Origin: Geodermatophilus siccatus
GTDB lineage: Bacteria; Actinomycetota; Actinomycetes; Mycobacteriales; Geodermatophilaceae
DNA length: 64,000 bases
Direction: 5' to 3'
Assembly: GCF_900103785.1 (NCBI RefSeq)
Contig: NZ_FNHE01000011.1
Span: 1-64,000 of the forward strand
Made by a program: the position numbers and the translations under genes. Every line of letters begins with the position of its first letter. The first letter of the stretch is position 1. The notes beneath the pieces were generated by a model. That model saw only the letters and a list, made by a program, of their open reading frames with translations, was not told the DNA's origin and did not search any database. Shown here one piece after another: positions 35,246 through 43,619 of this stretch.

Positions 35246-36628
35246 GTGGACGCCGACACCCCCGCCCGGCCGCACCAGCAGACGGTCGTGCCCTTCCGCA
35301 CCGCGGTGCGGGCGTGGTTCCTCATCTCGCTGCAGACCTTCGGCGGCCCGGCCGGGCAGATCGCGGTCATGCAGCGCACGCTCGTCGACGAGCACCGCTG
35401 GATCGGTCAGCGCCGGTTCCTGCACGCCATGAACTACTGCATGCTGCTGCCCGGTCCCGAGGCCCAGCAGCTGGCCACCTACGTCGGCTGGCTGCTGCAC
35501 GGGACCCGTGGCGGGCTGGTGGCCGGTGGGCTGTTCGTGCTCCCCGGTGTCGTCGCACTGCTGGTGCTCTCGGCGGTCTACGTCGCCTTCGGCGACACCA
35601 CCGCCGTCCTCGCGGTGTTCGCCGGGCTCGCCCCCGCCGTGCTGGCGATCGTCGCCCAGGCCGTGCAGCGGGTCGCGAAGCGCGCGCTGGACAGCCGGGC
35701 GCTGGCCGCGGTCGCGGTCGCGGCGTTCCTCGCCCTGGCCCTGTTCGGTGTCCCGTTCCCGCTGGTCGTGGCGCTGGCCGGCGCCGCCGGCTGGGCTCTG
35801 GGTCGCTGGCGACCGGCTGCGCTGCCGCAGAAGGCGGCCGCCGCGGGGGACGACGGCCCGCCGCCGGTCATCAGCGACGACGCCCTGCACGCCGAGCCGC
35901 CGACCGCGCGCCGGACGCTGCGGGTGCTGCTCGTCGGCTTGCTCGTGTGGGGCGTGCCGGTGGCCGCGGTCGCGCTGCTGACCGGCGCCGGCAGCGTCTT
36001 CACCCAGCAGGGGCTGTTCTTCTCCGGGACCGCGGTCGTCACCTTCGGCGGTGCCTACGCCGTGCTGGCCTACGTGGCCCAGCAGGCGGTGGAGACCCAC
36101 GGCTGGCTCGGGCCGCGGGAGATGGTGCGCGGGCTGGCACTGGCCGAGACGACGCCCGGACCGCTGATCATGGTGGTGCAGTTCGTCGCCTTCCTCGGCG
36201 CGTACCGCGACCCGGGCACGCTCGACCCGTGGGTCGCCGCCGTCCTGGCCTCGCTGCTCGTCACCTGGGTGACCTTCGTGCCGAGCTTCCTGTTCGTGCT
36301 GCTGGGTGCGCCCTACATGGAGCGGCTGCGCGGCAACCAGTCGCTGTCGTCGGCGCTGACCGGCATCACCGCGGCGGTGGTCGGCGTGATCGCCAACCTG
36401 GGCGTCTACTTCGCCGTCCACACGCTGTTCTCCCGGACCGTCGACGTCGACCGCGGGCCGCTGCACCTGGAGCTGCCCGACCCGTCGACCCTGCGGCCGG
36501 TGCCGCTGGCGATCGCGCTCCTCGCGGCGGTGCTGCTGTTCCGGCTGCGCTGGTCGGTGCTGCGGACCCTCGGCGTGTGCGCCCTGCTGGGCCTGGTCGC
36601 CGGGCTGGCCGGGCTGCCCGTCAGCTGA
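35246..36628 (+). CDS. chrA: Chromate transporter, long-chain ChrA
   Basis: 460 residues with two homologous halves (long-chain CHR), each with about five to six membrane segments. The first-half signature reads SLQTFGGPAGQIAVMQRTLV with MNYCMLLPGPEAQQLATYVG. The second half has VTFGGAYAVLAYVAQQAVE and EMVRGLALAETTPGPLIMVV. It exports chromate (or sulfate-like oxyanions) by proton-driven transport. GTG 35246 follows GCGAGGACACCC. It is the last gene of a chrB-chrB-chrA operon. The stop lies nine bases from the converging antiporter stop. Confidence 0.96.
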   Translation: MDADTPARPHQQTVVPFRTAVRAWFLISLQTFGGPAGQIAVMQRTLVDEHRWIGQRRFLHAMNYCMLLPGPEAQQLATYVGWLLHGTRGGLVAGGLFVLPGVVALLVLSAVYVAFGDTTAVLAVFAGLAPAVLAIVAQAVQRVAKRALDSRALAAVAVAAFLALALFGVPFPLVVALAGAAGWALGRWRPAALPQKAAAAGDDGPPPVISDDALHAEPPTARRTLRVLLVGLLVWGVPVAAVALLTGAGSVFTQQGLFFSGTAVVTFGGAYAVLAYVAQQAVETHGWLGPREMVRGLALAETTPGPLIMVVQFVAFLGAYRDPGTLDPWVAAVLASLLVTWVTFVPSFLFVLLGAPYMERLRGNQSLSSALTGITAAVVGVIANLGVYFAVHTLFSRTVDVDRGPLHLELPDPSTLRPVPLAIALLAAVLLFRLRWSVLRTLGVCALLGLVAGLAGLPVS

Positions 36629-36637
36629 CGGCCGGCC

Positions 36638-38290
36638 TCAGCCGCGGGCCGGCAGCCGGCCCTCCTCGTGGTCGAGCTCGCGCTCGAGCCGGCGCAGCCC
36701 CTCGTCGGGCAGCCGGCCCACGTCGCGCCAGTGCAGCAGCTCCTCCCGCTGGGCGGTGAGCACCGCGCGGCGCACCCGCAGGGCGGCCTCGTACTGCGGG
36801 GACATCGGCACCTCGCCGCCCTCGGCGCCCTGCAGCACGTCCAGCCGGCGCCGGTAGCGGTCCAGCCGGCCCTGCAGCTGGGAGCGGATCGCCTCGATGG
36901 CGTCGTCGTCGACGTGGTCGTGCTGCTCGGCGGCCAGCTCGTCCAGCCGCCGCAGCCCGGCCTCCACCGACGCGGCCCGCGCCTCGTTGCGCAGCCGGGC
37001 CTGGTCGGCCTCGTCGGCGCGCAGGCCCAGCGCGCGCACCAGCGGCGCGAAGGTGAGGCCCTGCCCGACGAGGGTGACCAGCACGGCCAGGAAGGCGCAG
37101 AACAGCAGCAGGTCGCGGTCGGGGAACGGTGCGCCGGTCTCGGTCGTCAGCGGCAGGGTGAAGATCGCCGCCAGGCTGATCACCCCGCGGGTGCCGGCCC
37201 AGCTGAGGACGGCGATCTCCCCTCCGGTGAGCCGCTGCAGCACCGTCCGCGGGTCGCCGTCCTGCCCGGCCACGTCCTCGCCGCCCAGCCGGGTGTGCAG
37301 CGACTGCGGCAGGTGCTCGGTCAGCCACAGCCACAGCGGCCGCAGCAGCAGCACGACGCCGACGGTGATCGACGCCGCCGTGACGACCGTGCCGGTGTCG
37401 TACTGGCCCAGCCCGCTGATCACCGCGGGCAGCTGCTGGCCGATGAGCAGGAAGACGACGCCCTCGAGCAGGAAGGCCACCAGCCGCCAGACCGCCTCGG
37501 TCTGCAGCCGGCTGGCGCCCGACGCCCAACTGGGGTTGTTGTGCCCGATGACCAGCCCGGCGACGACGACGGCCAGCACCCCGGAGACGTGCACCGTCTC
37601 GGCCAGCAGGTAGGCCACGAACGGCGTGGCCAGGGAGATCGCGTTCGACGACAGCGGGTCGCGCCGGATCCGGCGCAGCGGCCGGACGGCGTGGGCGACG
37701 AACACCCCGACGGCGACGCCCCCGGCCGCGACCACGAGGAACTGGCCGAGGGCGGCCGGTGTGGAGAACCCGTCCCCCCGAGCCGCGGTGACGGCGACCG
37801 ACAGGATGGTCAGCGCGGTCGCGTCGTTGAGCAGGCCCTCGCCCTGGATGAGGGTGACCAGACGTGGCGGCAGGCCCACCCGGCGCCCGACGGCGAGGGC
37901 CGCGACCGGATCCGGGGGCGCCACCGCTGCGCCGAGTGCGATGCCGGCGGCCAGCGTCGCCCCGGCGACGAACAGCGCGAACCCGACGCCGATGAGCAGG
38001 GCGGTGGCCGTCACGAGGAGGACCGAGAGGCTGACCACGGTGCGCAGGTTGCGGCGGATCGCCGTCAGCGAGCTGTCCAGCGCGGCGCTGTAGAGCAGCG
38101 GCGGCAGCACCAGCGTGAGCACCAGCTCGGGGTCGAGCACGACGTTCGGGCCGGGCAGGTAGGCGTAGGCGATGCCGGTCAGCGTCAGCAGCGCGGCCGC
38201 CGGCAGGCCGGTGCGGTCGGCCACCCAGCGCACGGCGACGATGAGGGCGACGGCGCCGAGGACCAGCAGCAACAGGGTCTCCACGTGCAC
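36638..38290 (-). CDS. Na+/H+ antiporter, CPA1 family
   Basis: 550 residues: about 12 membrane segments (1-400) and a cytoplasmic helical tail with HDHVDDDAIEAIRSQL. The CPA1 signature is VLPPLLYSAALDSSLTAIRR, then GAAVAPPDPVAALAVGRRVG with the ion-binding Asp, and WAGTRGVISLAAIFTLPL. It exchanges Na+ or K+ for H+ in pH and salt homeostasis. The tail has charged helices and a C-terminal HEEGRLP stretch. Start GTG 38290 has CGAGGTGCAC upstream; a second GTG at 38284 is possible. It converges with chrA and is divergent to the DUF1905 gene. Confidence 0.94.
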   Translation of the reverse strand: MHVETLLLLVLGAVALIVAVRWVADRTGLPAAALLTLTGIAYAYLPGPNVVLDPELVLTLVLPPLLYSAALDSSLTAIRRNLRTVVSLSVLLVTATALLIGVGFALFVAGATLAAGIALGAAVAPPDPVAALAVGRRVGLPPRLVTLIQGEGLLNDATALTILSVAVTAARGDGFSTPAALGQFLVVAAGGVAVGVFVAHAVRPLRRIRRDPLSSNAISLATPFVAYLLAETVHVSGVLAVVVAGLVIGHNNPSWASGASRLQTEAVWRLVAFLLEGVVFLLIGQQLPAVISGLGQYDTGTVVTAASITVGVVLLLRPLWLWLTEHLPQSLHTRLGGEDVAGQDGDPRTVLQRLTGGEIAVLSWAGTRGVISLAAIFTLPLTTETGAPFPDRDLLLFCAFLAVLVTLVGQGLTFAPLVRALGLRADEADQARLRNEARAASVEAGLRRLDELAAEQHDHVDDDAIEAIRSQLQGRLDRYRRRLDVLQGAEGGEVPMSPQYEAALRVRRAVLTAQREELLHWRDVGRLPDEGLRRLERELDHEEGRLPARG

Positions 38291-38394
38291 CTCGACATCC
38301 TTCCCCGGCCTCGGGGGCGGGGCAGGGCGGCGCCGATGAGTTCCGGCTCCCCGCGCCGTCGGAGCAGTGACAGCCCGAGGAGAGGACGGCGACG

Positions 38395-38676
38395 ATGCCC
38401 ACCACCCCGCTGGACACCGCGTTCACCGCGACCCTGGTCAGCAGCTCCGCGCCCGGGGGCTGGACCTACGTGCAGATGCCCGGCTCCGCGGAGTTCTTCG
38501 GGACGCGCGGCCTGGTCAAGGTCCGCGGCTCCATCGACGGCCACCCGTTCCGCAGCTCGTTCATGGCCCTCGGCGACGGCACGCACAAGCTCCCCGTGGC
38601 CGCCGGCGTCCGCCGGGCCATCGGCAAGGAGGCCGGCGAAGAGGTCACCGTGCACCTCGAAGGGCGCCTCGGCTGA
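38395..38676 (+). CDS. DUF1905 domain protein
   Basis: 93 residues, a single DUF1905 barrel: [60 protein letters not shown], then [18 protein letters not shown]. Such proteins are often paired with a YdeI/OmpD-like domain, which is absent here. The function is unknown; a small ligand- or nucleic-acid-binding barrel is likely. ATG 38395 with CGAGGAGAGGAC upstream gives a clear start. It is expressed alone, between the antiporter (divergent) and the phosphatase gene 88 bases on. Confidence 0.9.
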   Translation: MPTTPLDTAFTATLVSSSAPGGWTYVQMPGSAEFFGTRGLVKVRGSIDGHPFRSSFMALGDGTHKLPVAAGVRRAIGKEAGEEVTVHLEGRLG

Positions 38677-38763
38677 CCCCCTCGGCCGCCCCCGGGACGG
38701 CCGCCGCGCTGGCGTAGATTCCCTCCGTCAACGGCGGTTGCACGACCGGAGGCGGGGGGCGAC

Positions 38764-40446
38764 GTGAGCGAGGCGGCAGCGTCCGCGGCGGTCGTCCCGG
38801 CGTCCCCGACGGCGGACGTGCCGGTGCCCGGCGCCGCGGTCTTCGACGGCGACTGGACGCTGGTCTCGGTCGACCAGGCGACCGCCGACCTGCTCGGCCG
38901 CCGGCGGGAGGAGCTGACCGGCCGCAACATCTGGATCGCGCTGCCCGAGCTGGCCGGCACGATCTTCCACAGCTTCCTGCTGCACGCCCGCAGCGTCGGC
39001 GGCCGGGTCACCTGGCGCGGCTACTACCCGCCGGCCGGCAGCTGGCTCGACGCCACCGCGCGGCGGGCTGGCGACCGGCTGCACGTCTCGCTGCGGCGCA
39101 GCACCGGCCCGGTGCCCGAGGGGCCGGCCGGTCCCGCGACCGATCCGGCCGAGGACGACCGGCTGCGGTTCCTCGCCGAGGTCAGCGAGTCGATGGTCAG
39201 CACCCTGGACCCGCGCGAGTCGGTGGCCACCCTGGTCGGCCTCGTCGTCCCCCGGCTGTGCGACTGGGCCCTGGTCAGCGTGATGGGGGACGACGGGGCC
39301 CCCGCCGACGAGGGCTGGGCGCACCGCGACCCCGCCCGGGCGGACGACCTCGACCTCTACCTGACCAGGAGGGTGCGCACCGCCGTCGACGACAACCCGA
39401 TGGCGACCGCGCTGCTCACCGGCGAACCGATCCACCTGCCCACCATCGACCCGGCGATGGTGGAGCCGGCGTTCGGCGGCAGCGAGGAGATCCGCGCGGC
39501 CTGGGAGCGGCTGGACTCCGGGTCGATCACCGTCGTCCCGCTGCGCGCGCGTGCGGAGACCTTCGGCGTCCTCGGGCTGGTCAACAGCTCGACCCGGCCG
39601 CCGCACAGCGAGATGGAGATCGCCACGGCGGTGGAGGTGGCCCGCCGCGCCTCGCTGGCCATCGACAACGCCCGGCTCTACGGCCGCCAGCTCGCCGTCG
39701 CCGAGACCCTGCAGCGCAGCCTGCTCACCCCGCCGCCGCAGCCCGACGACCTGGAGATCGCCGTCCGCTACCTGCCGGCGTCGAGCACGCTGCACGTCGG
39801 CGGCGACTGGTACGACGCCTTCCAGCAGCCCGACGGCGCGACGCTGCTGGTGATCGGCGACGTCGTCGGCCACAACGTCGACGCGGCCGCGGCGATGGGG
39901 CAGGTGCGCAGCATCCTGCGCGGCATCGCCTACGACCGGAACGAGGCCCCGGCGCGGGTGCTCGCCCGGGTGGACGCCGCGCTCACCGGCCTGCGGATCG
40001 GCACCCTGGCCACCGCGCTGATCGCCCGCCTCGAGCAGCCGCGGGAACTGGTCGGCAGCGGGCGGCGGGTGCTGCGCTGGTCCTCGGCCGGGCACCTGCC
40101 GCCGCTGCTCCTGCACGGGGACGGCCGGGTGGAGCTGCTGGCGAGCGAGCCGCAGACGCTGCTCGGCGCCGAGTCGACCCGTCCCCGGACCGACGCGGTG
40201 GCCGAGGTCGGCGCCGGCGACACGCTGCTCTTCTACACCGACGGGCTGGTCGAGCAGGGCCGCACCGGCATCGACGAGGGCACCGACCGGCTGGTGGCCG
40301 CGGTCCGCGAGCTGGGCGCGGTCCCGGTGGACCGGCTGTGCGACGCGCTCATCGGGCGGATCGTCGGGGACCGGCCGGACGACGACGTCGCGGTCGTCGC
40401 CGTGCGCTGCCAGGCGCAGGACGGAGGGGCCCAGGACGACGGCTGA
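38764..40446 (+). CDS. PAS-GAF-SpoIIE type PP2C phosphatase (RsbU-like)
   Basis: 560 residues. The PAS-like domain is residues 20-115 (VFDGDWTLVSVDQATADLLG). A GAF domain spans 140-310 (SESMVSTLDPRESVATLVGL..VVPLRARAETFGVLGLV). The SpoIIE/PP2C phosphatase (about 325-555) has metal sites in GGDWYDAFQQ, GDVVGHNVDAAAAMGQ, FYTDGLVEQGR and DDDVAVVAVR. RsbU-like enzymes dephosphorylate STAS antagonists and so free alternative sigma factors. A STAS gene lies 1.8 kb downstream (42230), a plausible partner. GTG 38764 follows GGAGGCGGGGGGC; TAGATT at 38715-38720 may be its -10. Confidence 0.93.
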   Translation: MSEAAASAAVVPASPTADVPVPGAAVFDGDWTLVSVDQATADLLGRRREELTGRNIWIALPELAGTIFHSFLLHARSVGGRVTWRGYYPPAGSWLDATARRAGDRLHVSLRRSTGPVPEGPAGPATDPAEDDRLRFLAEVSESMVSTLDPRESVATLVGLVVPRLCDWALVSVMGDDGAPADEGWAHRDPARADDLDLYLTRRVRTAVDDNPMATALLTGEPIHLPTIDPAMVEPAFGGSEEIRAAWERLDSGSITVVPLRARAETFGVLGLVNSSTRPPHSEMEIATAVEVARRASLAIDNARLYGRQLAVAETLQRSLLTPPPQPDDLEIAVRYLPASSTLHVGGDWYDAFQQPDGATLLVIGDVVGHNVDAAAAMGQVRSILRGIAYDRNEAPARVLARVDAALTGLRIGTLATALIARLEQPRELVGSGRRVLRWSSAGHLPPLLLHGDGRVELLASEPQTLLGAESTRPRTDAVAEVGAGDTLLFYTDGLVEQGRTGIDEGTDRLVAAVRELGAVPVDRLCDALIGRIVGDRPDDDVAVVAVRCQAQDGGAQDDG

Positions 40447-40602
40447 CCGGCGCCCCGTCGGGGTCTGTTCCGGGCCAGTCCCTGGTCCCTGGACGTCTCG
40501 CGGGCCGGTTGCTGCTGAGGGTGCGGGCGAGGTCGCGGTCGGTCACGATGGCGTCCGGCGCCGGGGGTCCCCGTCCGGCGGCCACCGGACGAGGAGGCAG
40601 CC

Positions 40603-41892
40603 GTGATCGGAGGACCGACGGCCGGGGGCGACCCGGGGCGGGCCCGGATCGGTGTCCCCCCGCGGCCGGCGACGACCGGTCGCTCCGTGGTGGTCTTCGC
40701 CGACCCCGACGAGGACGGCGCGGCCGCGCTGCGCCGGCTGGCCGGGCTGTCCGACGTCGTCGACTCCCGCGACGCCGAGCCGGCGGACGCCGACGCGCGG
40801 GCGCTGCGGCAGGCCGACGCGGTCGTCTTCCCCGGCCTCGGGCTGGCCGTGGCCGCCGTCGACCCACGACGGCTGGCCGAGGACGGGTCGGTGCTCGCGG
40901 TGACGCCCGAGCTGGTCCAGCACGTGCTGCCGGAGGTCCCCGAGGGCTACCTCGCCGGCTACCGGGACGCCGTCACCGACCTCACCGGGCGGCTGCTCGA
41001 CCTGCCCGGGGGCACCGCCGAGCCCACCACCCCGCCCTTCGCCGACACCTCCCGGTACACCTGGGGCCTGCAAGCCACCGAGGTGCCGGCCTCACCGCGC
41101 ACCGGCCGCGGCATCCGGGTGGCCGTCCTCGACACCGGCTTCGACCTCGACCACCCCGACTTCGCCGGCCGCGCGGTCACCGCCACCTCGTTCGTCGAGG
41201 GCCAGTCGCCGCAGGACGGGCACGGTCACGGCACGCACTGCGTGGGCACCGCCTGCGGACCGCGCAGCCCGCAGGGGTCCCGCGGCTACGGCGTCGCCCC
41301 GGACGTGGAGGTCTTCGTCGGGAAGGTGCTCAACGACGAGGGCTCGGGCACCGACGCCGAGATCCTCGCCGGCATCGCCTGGGCGGTGCGCAACGGCTGC
41401 CAGGTGATCTCGATGTCGCTGGGCGCCGACGTCGTCGAGCCCAGCCCGGCCTACACGGCGGCGGGCCGGCGGGCCCTGGACCAGGGGTCGCTGATCGTGG
41501 CGGCCGCGGGCAACAACGCCGACCGGGGTCACGGGGACGTCGGCTTCGTCGGCGTGCCGGCCAACAGCCCGGAGGTCCTGGCCGTCAGCGCGCTGGACCC
41601 CGCCCTCGCGGTCGCCTGGTTCTCCGCCCGCAGCAGCGCCGTCCCGGGTGGGCAGGTCGACCTGGCCGCGCCCGGGGTGGACGTGTACTCGTCCTGGCCG
41701 CTGCCGGACCGCTACCGCGCGATCAGTGGCACCAGCATGGCGACGCCGCACGTCGCGGGCCTGGCCGCGCTGTGGGCCGAGGAGACCGGGCTGCGCGGGC
41801 GGGAGCTGTGGCAGACGCTGACCCGGGCCGCGCGTCGGCTGACCACCCCGTCGGCCGACGTCGGCTCGGGGCTGCCGCTCGCGCCGCGGTGA
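40603..41892 (+). CDS. Subtilisin-like S8 peptidase without signal peptide
   Basis: 429 residues. The catalytic triad is intact: Asp in VAVLDTGFDLDHPDF (near 176), His in GHGHGTHCVGT (near 209), Ser in SGTSMATPHVAGLAALWAEE (near 378), with the oxyanion Asn in AAAGNNADRGH. The first 150 residues (SVVVFADPDEDGAAALRRLA..) are not a secretion signal and do not look like a normal I9 propeptide, so the enzyme should be intracellular. GTG 40603 follows GACGAGGAGGCAGCC. A 77-residue I9-like protein is encoded 40 bases downstream and probably modulates it. Confidence 0.93.
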   Translation: MIGGPTAGGDPGRARIGVPPRPATTGRSVVVFADPDEDGAAALRRLAGLSDVVDSRDAEPADADARALRQADAVVFPGLGLAVAAVDPRRLAEDGSVLAVTPELVQHVLPEVPEGYLAGYRDAVTDLTGRLLDLPGGTAEPTTPPFADTSRYTWGLQATEVPASPRTGRGIRVAVLDTGFDLDHPDFAGRAVTATSFVEGQSPQDGHGHGTHCVGTACGPRSPQGSRGYGVAPDVEVFVGKVLNDEGSGTDAEILAGIAWAVRNGCQVISMSLGADVVEPSPAYTAAGRRALDQGSLIVAAAGNNADRGHGDVGFVGVPANSPEVLAVSALDPALAVAWFSARSSAVPGGQVDLAAPGVDVYSSWPLPDRYRAISGTSMATPHVAGLAALWAEETGLRGRELWQTLTRAARRLTTPSADVGSGLPLAPR

Positions 41893-41932
41893 GAGCCCAC
41901 CCCGGCGGTGCCGTCCGGGCTACCGTTCCCCC

Positions 41933-42166
41933 GTGACCGCTGTGATCGTCACCGTCGACGACGCGCACCGCGCCCAGCTGGACGCGGTCGCCGAGTCGCT
42001 GCGCCGGCACGGCCTGCAGGTCGAGCAGGTGCTGGCCGAGGTGGGCCTGATCGCCGGGCAGCTGCCCGCCGGGCGGGCGCTCGGCGAGCTGCGGGTCGAG
42101 GGCGTGGCCGCGGTGGAGGAGGCGCGCACCGTCCGGCTGCCACCGCCGGACGCCCCCGTGCAGTGA
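41933..42166 (+). CDS. Stand-alone inhibitor-I9-like small protein beside the subtilisin
   Basis: 77 residues (MTAVIVTVDDAHRAQLDAVA.., LRRHGLQVEQVLAEVGLIAG, VEGVAAVEEARTVRLPPPDA) with the beta-alpha-beta-beta-alpha-beta pattern of subtilisin propeptides (ferredoxin-like I9 fold). The VEGVAAVEExRTVxL pattern is the I9 C-terminal strand. Such proteins are sometimes annotated as ketohydroxyglutarate aldolase, which I do not accept. As a separate gene next to a subtilisin it is probably a folding chaperone or inhibitor (inference). The GTG at 41933 is six bases after TACCGT, a leaderless arrangement. Confidence 0.78.
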   Translation: MTAVIVTVDDAHRAQLDAVAESLRRHGLQVEQVLAEVGLIAGQLPAGRALGELRVEGVAAVEEARTVRLPPPDAPVQ

Positions 42167-42194
42167 CGGTCGGGTGACATCCCCGGGGGCCTGC

Positions 42195-42223
42195 TTGTCG
42201 GCGTGGGCGGGCGCAGCCACAGT
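42195..42223 (+). promoter_or_regulatory. Promoter of the STAS gene (leaderless)
   Basis: TTGTCG (42195-42200), 17 bases, CACAGT (42218-42223), six bases, then GTG 42230. Spacing is ideal for a housekeeping sigma factor and the RNA would start at the codon. Confidence 0.6.
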
Positions 42224-42229
42224 GGAGGC

Positions 42230-42571
42230 GTGCACCGCCTGAACCCCGGGTCCGAGCCGCCGAGCGGCACCTACCGGGTGGTGCACGAGGACGCCGGCCC
42301 GGTGCTGCACCTGCTCGGCGACGTCGACGAGCCCCTCGTGCGGCGGATGCGCGCCGAGGGCGTCGACGAGCGGGAGCTGGTGGCGGTGCAGGTCGGCTCG
42401 GTCGGCTACATCGACTCGACCGGGCTCTCGCTGCTGGTGCGGTGGGCGCAGTCCGCGGCGCGGGACGGGCGGCCGGCGGTGCTCCGGTCGGCGTCCCCGC
42501 GGTTCCGGAAGGTGCTCGACCTGGCCGGCATCACGGTGCTCTTCGTCCTCGCGGACGAGGGCCGCGGCTGA
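42230..42571 (+). CDS. STAS-domain anti-anti-sigma factor
   Basis: 113 residues. The STAS domain opens after a short leader (YRVVHEDAGPVLHLLGDVDE), with ERELVAVQVGSVGYIDSTGL carrying the phosphorylatable Ser/Thr loop (DSTGLS), and ends in VLDLAGITVLFVL. In the partner-switching scheme, the unphosphorylated protein binds an RsbW-like anti-sigma kinase and releases the sigma factor. The SpoIIE phosphatase at 38764 is a candidate activator. No anti-sigma kinase or sigma gene is in the window. Start GTG 42230 is set by the promoter just upstream. Confidence 0.88.
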   Translation: MHRLNPGSEPPSGTYRVVHEDAGPVLHLLGDVDEPLVRRMRAEGVDERELVAVQVGSVGYIDSTGLSLLVRWAQSAARDGRPAVLRSASPRFRKVLDLAGITVLFVLADEGRG

Positions 42572-42639
42572 CCGGCCGCACGGGTTCGGCCTACAGTCCG
42601 CCGGGGCGGCCCGCCCGGGGCCGCAGGAGGTGGGGGACC

Positions 42640-43443
42640 GTGGACCGACCGCCGGCGATCGCGCTGCTGGGACTGGGGGAGGCCGGGGCGGAGATCGCCC
42701 GCGACCTGGTCGCCCTGGGTGCCGACGTCCGGGGCTACGACCCGCGGGTGGCCCCGCCGCCCGGCGTGCTGCCGCGCACCGACGAGGCCGCCGCCGTCGC
42801 CGACGCCGACGTGGTGCTCAGCGTGAACAGCGCCGCCGACGCGCCCGTCGCGCTGCGCAACGCGCTGCCCCGGCTGCAGCCCGGGGCGGTCTGGGCCGAC
42901 CTCAACACCGCGGCCCCCGGCGTCAAGCGGGACCTCGCCGCGACCCTCGCCGGCCGGGGGGTGCCCGTGGCCGACGTGGCGCTGCTGGCGACCGTCCCCG
43001 GGCGCGGGCTGCGCACCCCGATGCTGGCCTCCGGCGACGGCGCCCGCAGGTACGCGCAGGTGCTCGCCGGCTTCGGCGGGACCGTGGACGTGCTCGACGG
43101 CCCACCCGGTGCGGCGATCTCCCGCAAGCTGCTGCGCAGCGTCTTCTGGAAGGGCGTGGCCGCCGCCGTGGTCGAGGCGGTGGAGGGCGCGGAGGCGGCC
43201 GGGGTCGGCGACTGGCTGCGGCGCGACATCGCGGCGGAGCTGGACCGCTTCGCCGCCTCCGACCTGGACGTGTTCCTCACCGGGTCGCGGCAGCACGCCC
43301 GCCGCCGGACCGCGGAGATGGCGGCCGCCGCCCAGCAGCTGGCCGACCTGGGCGTGCCGTGCCGGGTGGCCGCCGCCGCGCGGGACCAGCTGGCGGCCCT
43401 GGCCGACGCGGCGGCGGCGGGCGAGGACGACGGCCGGCCCTGA
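42640..43443 (+). CDS. NAD(P)-binding dehydrogenase of the 6-phosphogluconate/3-hydroxyisobutyrate superfamily (DUF1932)
   Basis: 267 residues. The Rossmann domain reads IALLGLGEAGAEIARDLVAL, with DADVVLSVNSAADAPVALRN. WADLNTAAPGVKRDLAATLA and a helical C-terminal domain with ISRKLLRSVFWKGVAAAVVE follow; this last part carries the catalytic Lys region, as in DUF1932 proteins. It probably oxidises a beta-hydroxyacid or a related compound; the substrate is unknown. GTG 42640 follows GCAGGAGGTGGGGGAC. TACAGT at 42592-42597 may be the -10. It is followed by a 175-base gap and phosphofructokinase. Confidence 0.86.
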   Translation: MDRPPAIALLGLGEAGAEIARDLVALGADVRGYDPRVAPPPGVLPRTDEAAAVADADVVLSVNSAADAPVALRNALPRLQPGAVWADLNTAAPGVKRDLAATLAGRGVPVADVALLATVPGRGLRTPMLASGDGARRYAQVLAGFGGTVDVLDGPPGAAISRKLLRSVFWKGVAAAVVEAVEGAEAAGVGDWLRRDIAAELDRFAASDLDVFLTGSRQHARRRTAEMAAAAQQLADLGVPCRVAAAARDQLAALADAAAAGEDDGRP

Positions 43444-43555
43444 CCGGCGGGGACGACCCGGCGCGACCCGTGGCTCCCGGGGCGCATGGGGCTGGTGGTG
43501 CGGGTGGACGGGACGGCGAGCGTGGTCGGGGCACACTGGGTCGGGGTGTCGCCGC

Positions 43556-43581
43556 GTCGTCATGTCGTCATGACGTATGGT
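43556..43581 (+). promoter_or_regulatory. Candidate promoter/operator of pfk
   Basis: GTCGTCATG occurs twice in tandem (43556-43573). The second copy is part of the perfect palindrome CGTCATGACG (43566-43575), which abuts TATGGT (43576-43581), a good -10 box. The palindrome occupies the spacer, so a bound regulator would interfere with polymerase. Confidence 0.45.
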
Positions 43582-43619
43582 CGACGGCGACCCGGCCCAC
43601 GACCCCAGGGAGACAGCCG

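Noticed and set aside
41933..42166. Ketohydroxyglutarate aldolase annotation for the 77-residue protein
   Set aside because: Far too short for a TIM-barrel aldolase and lacking the Schiff-base Lys context; the I9-like pattern fits better.
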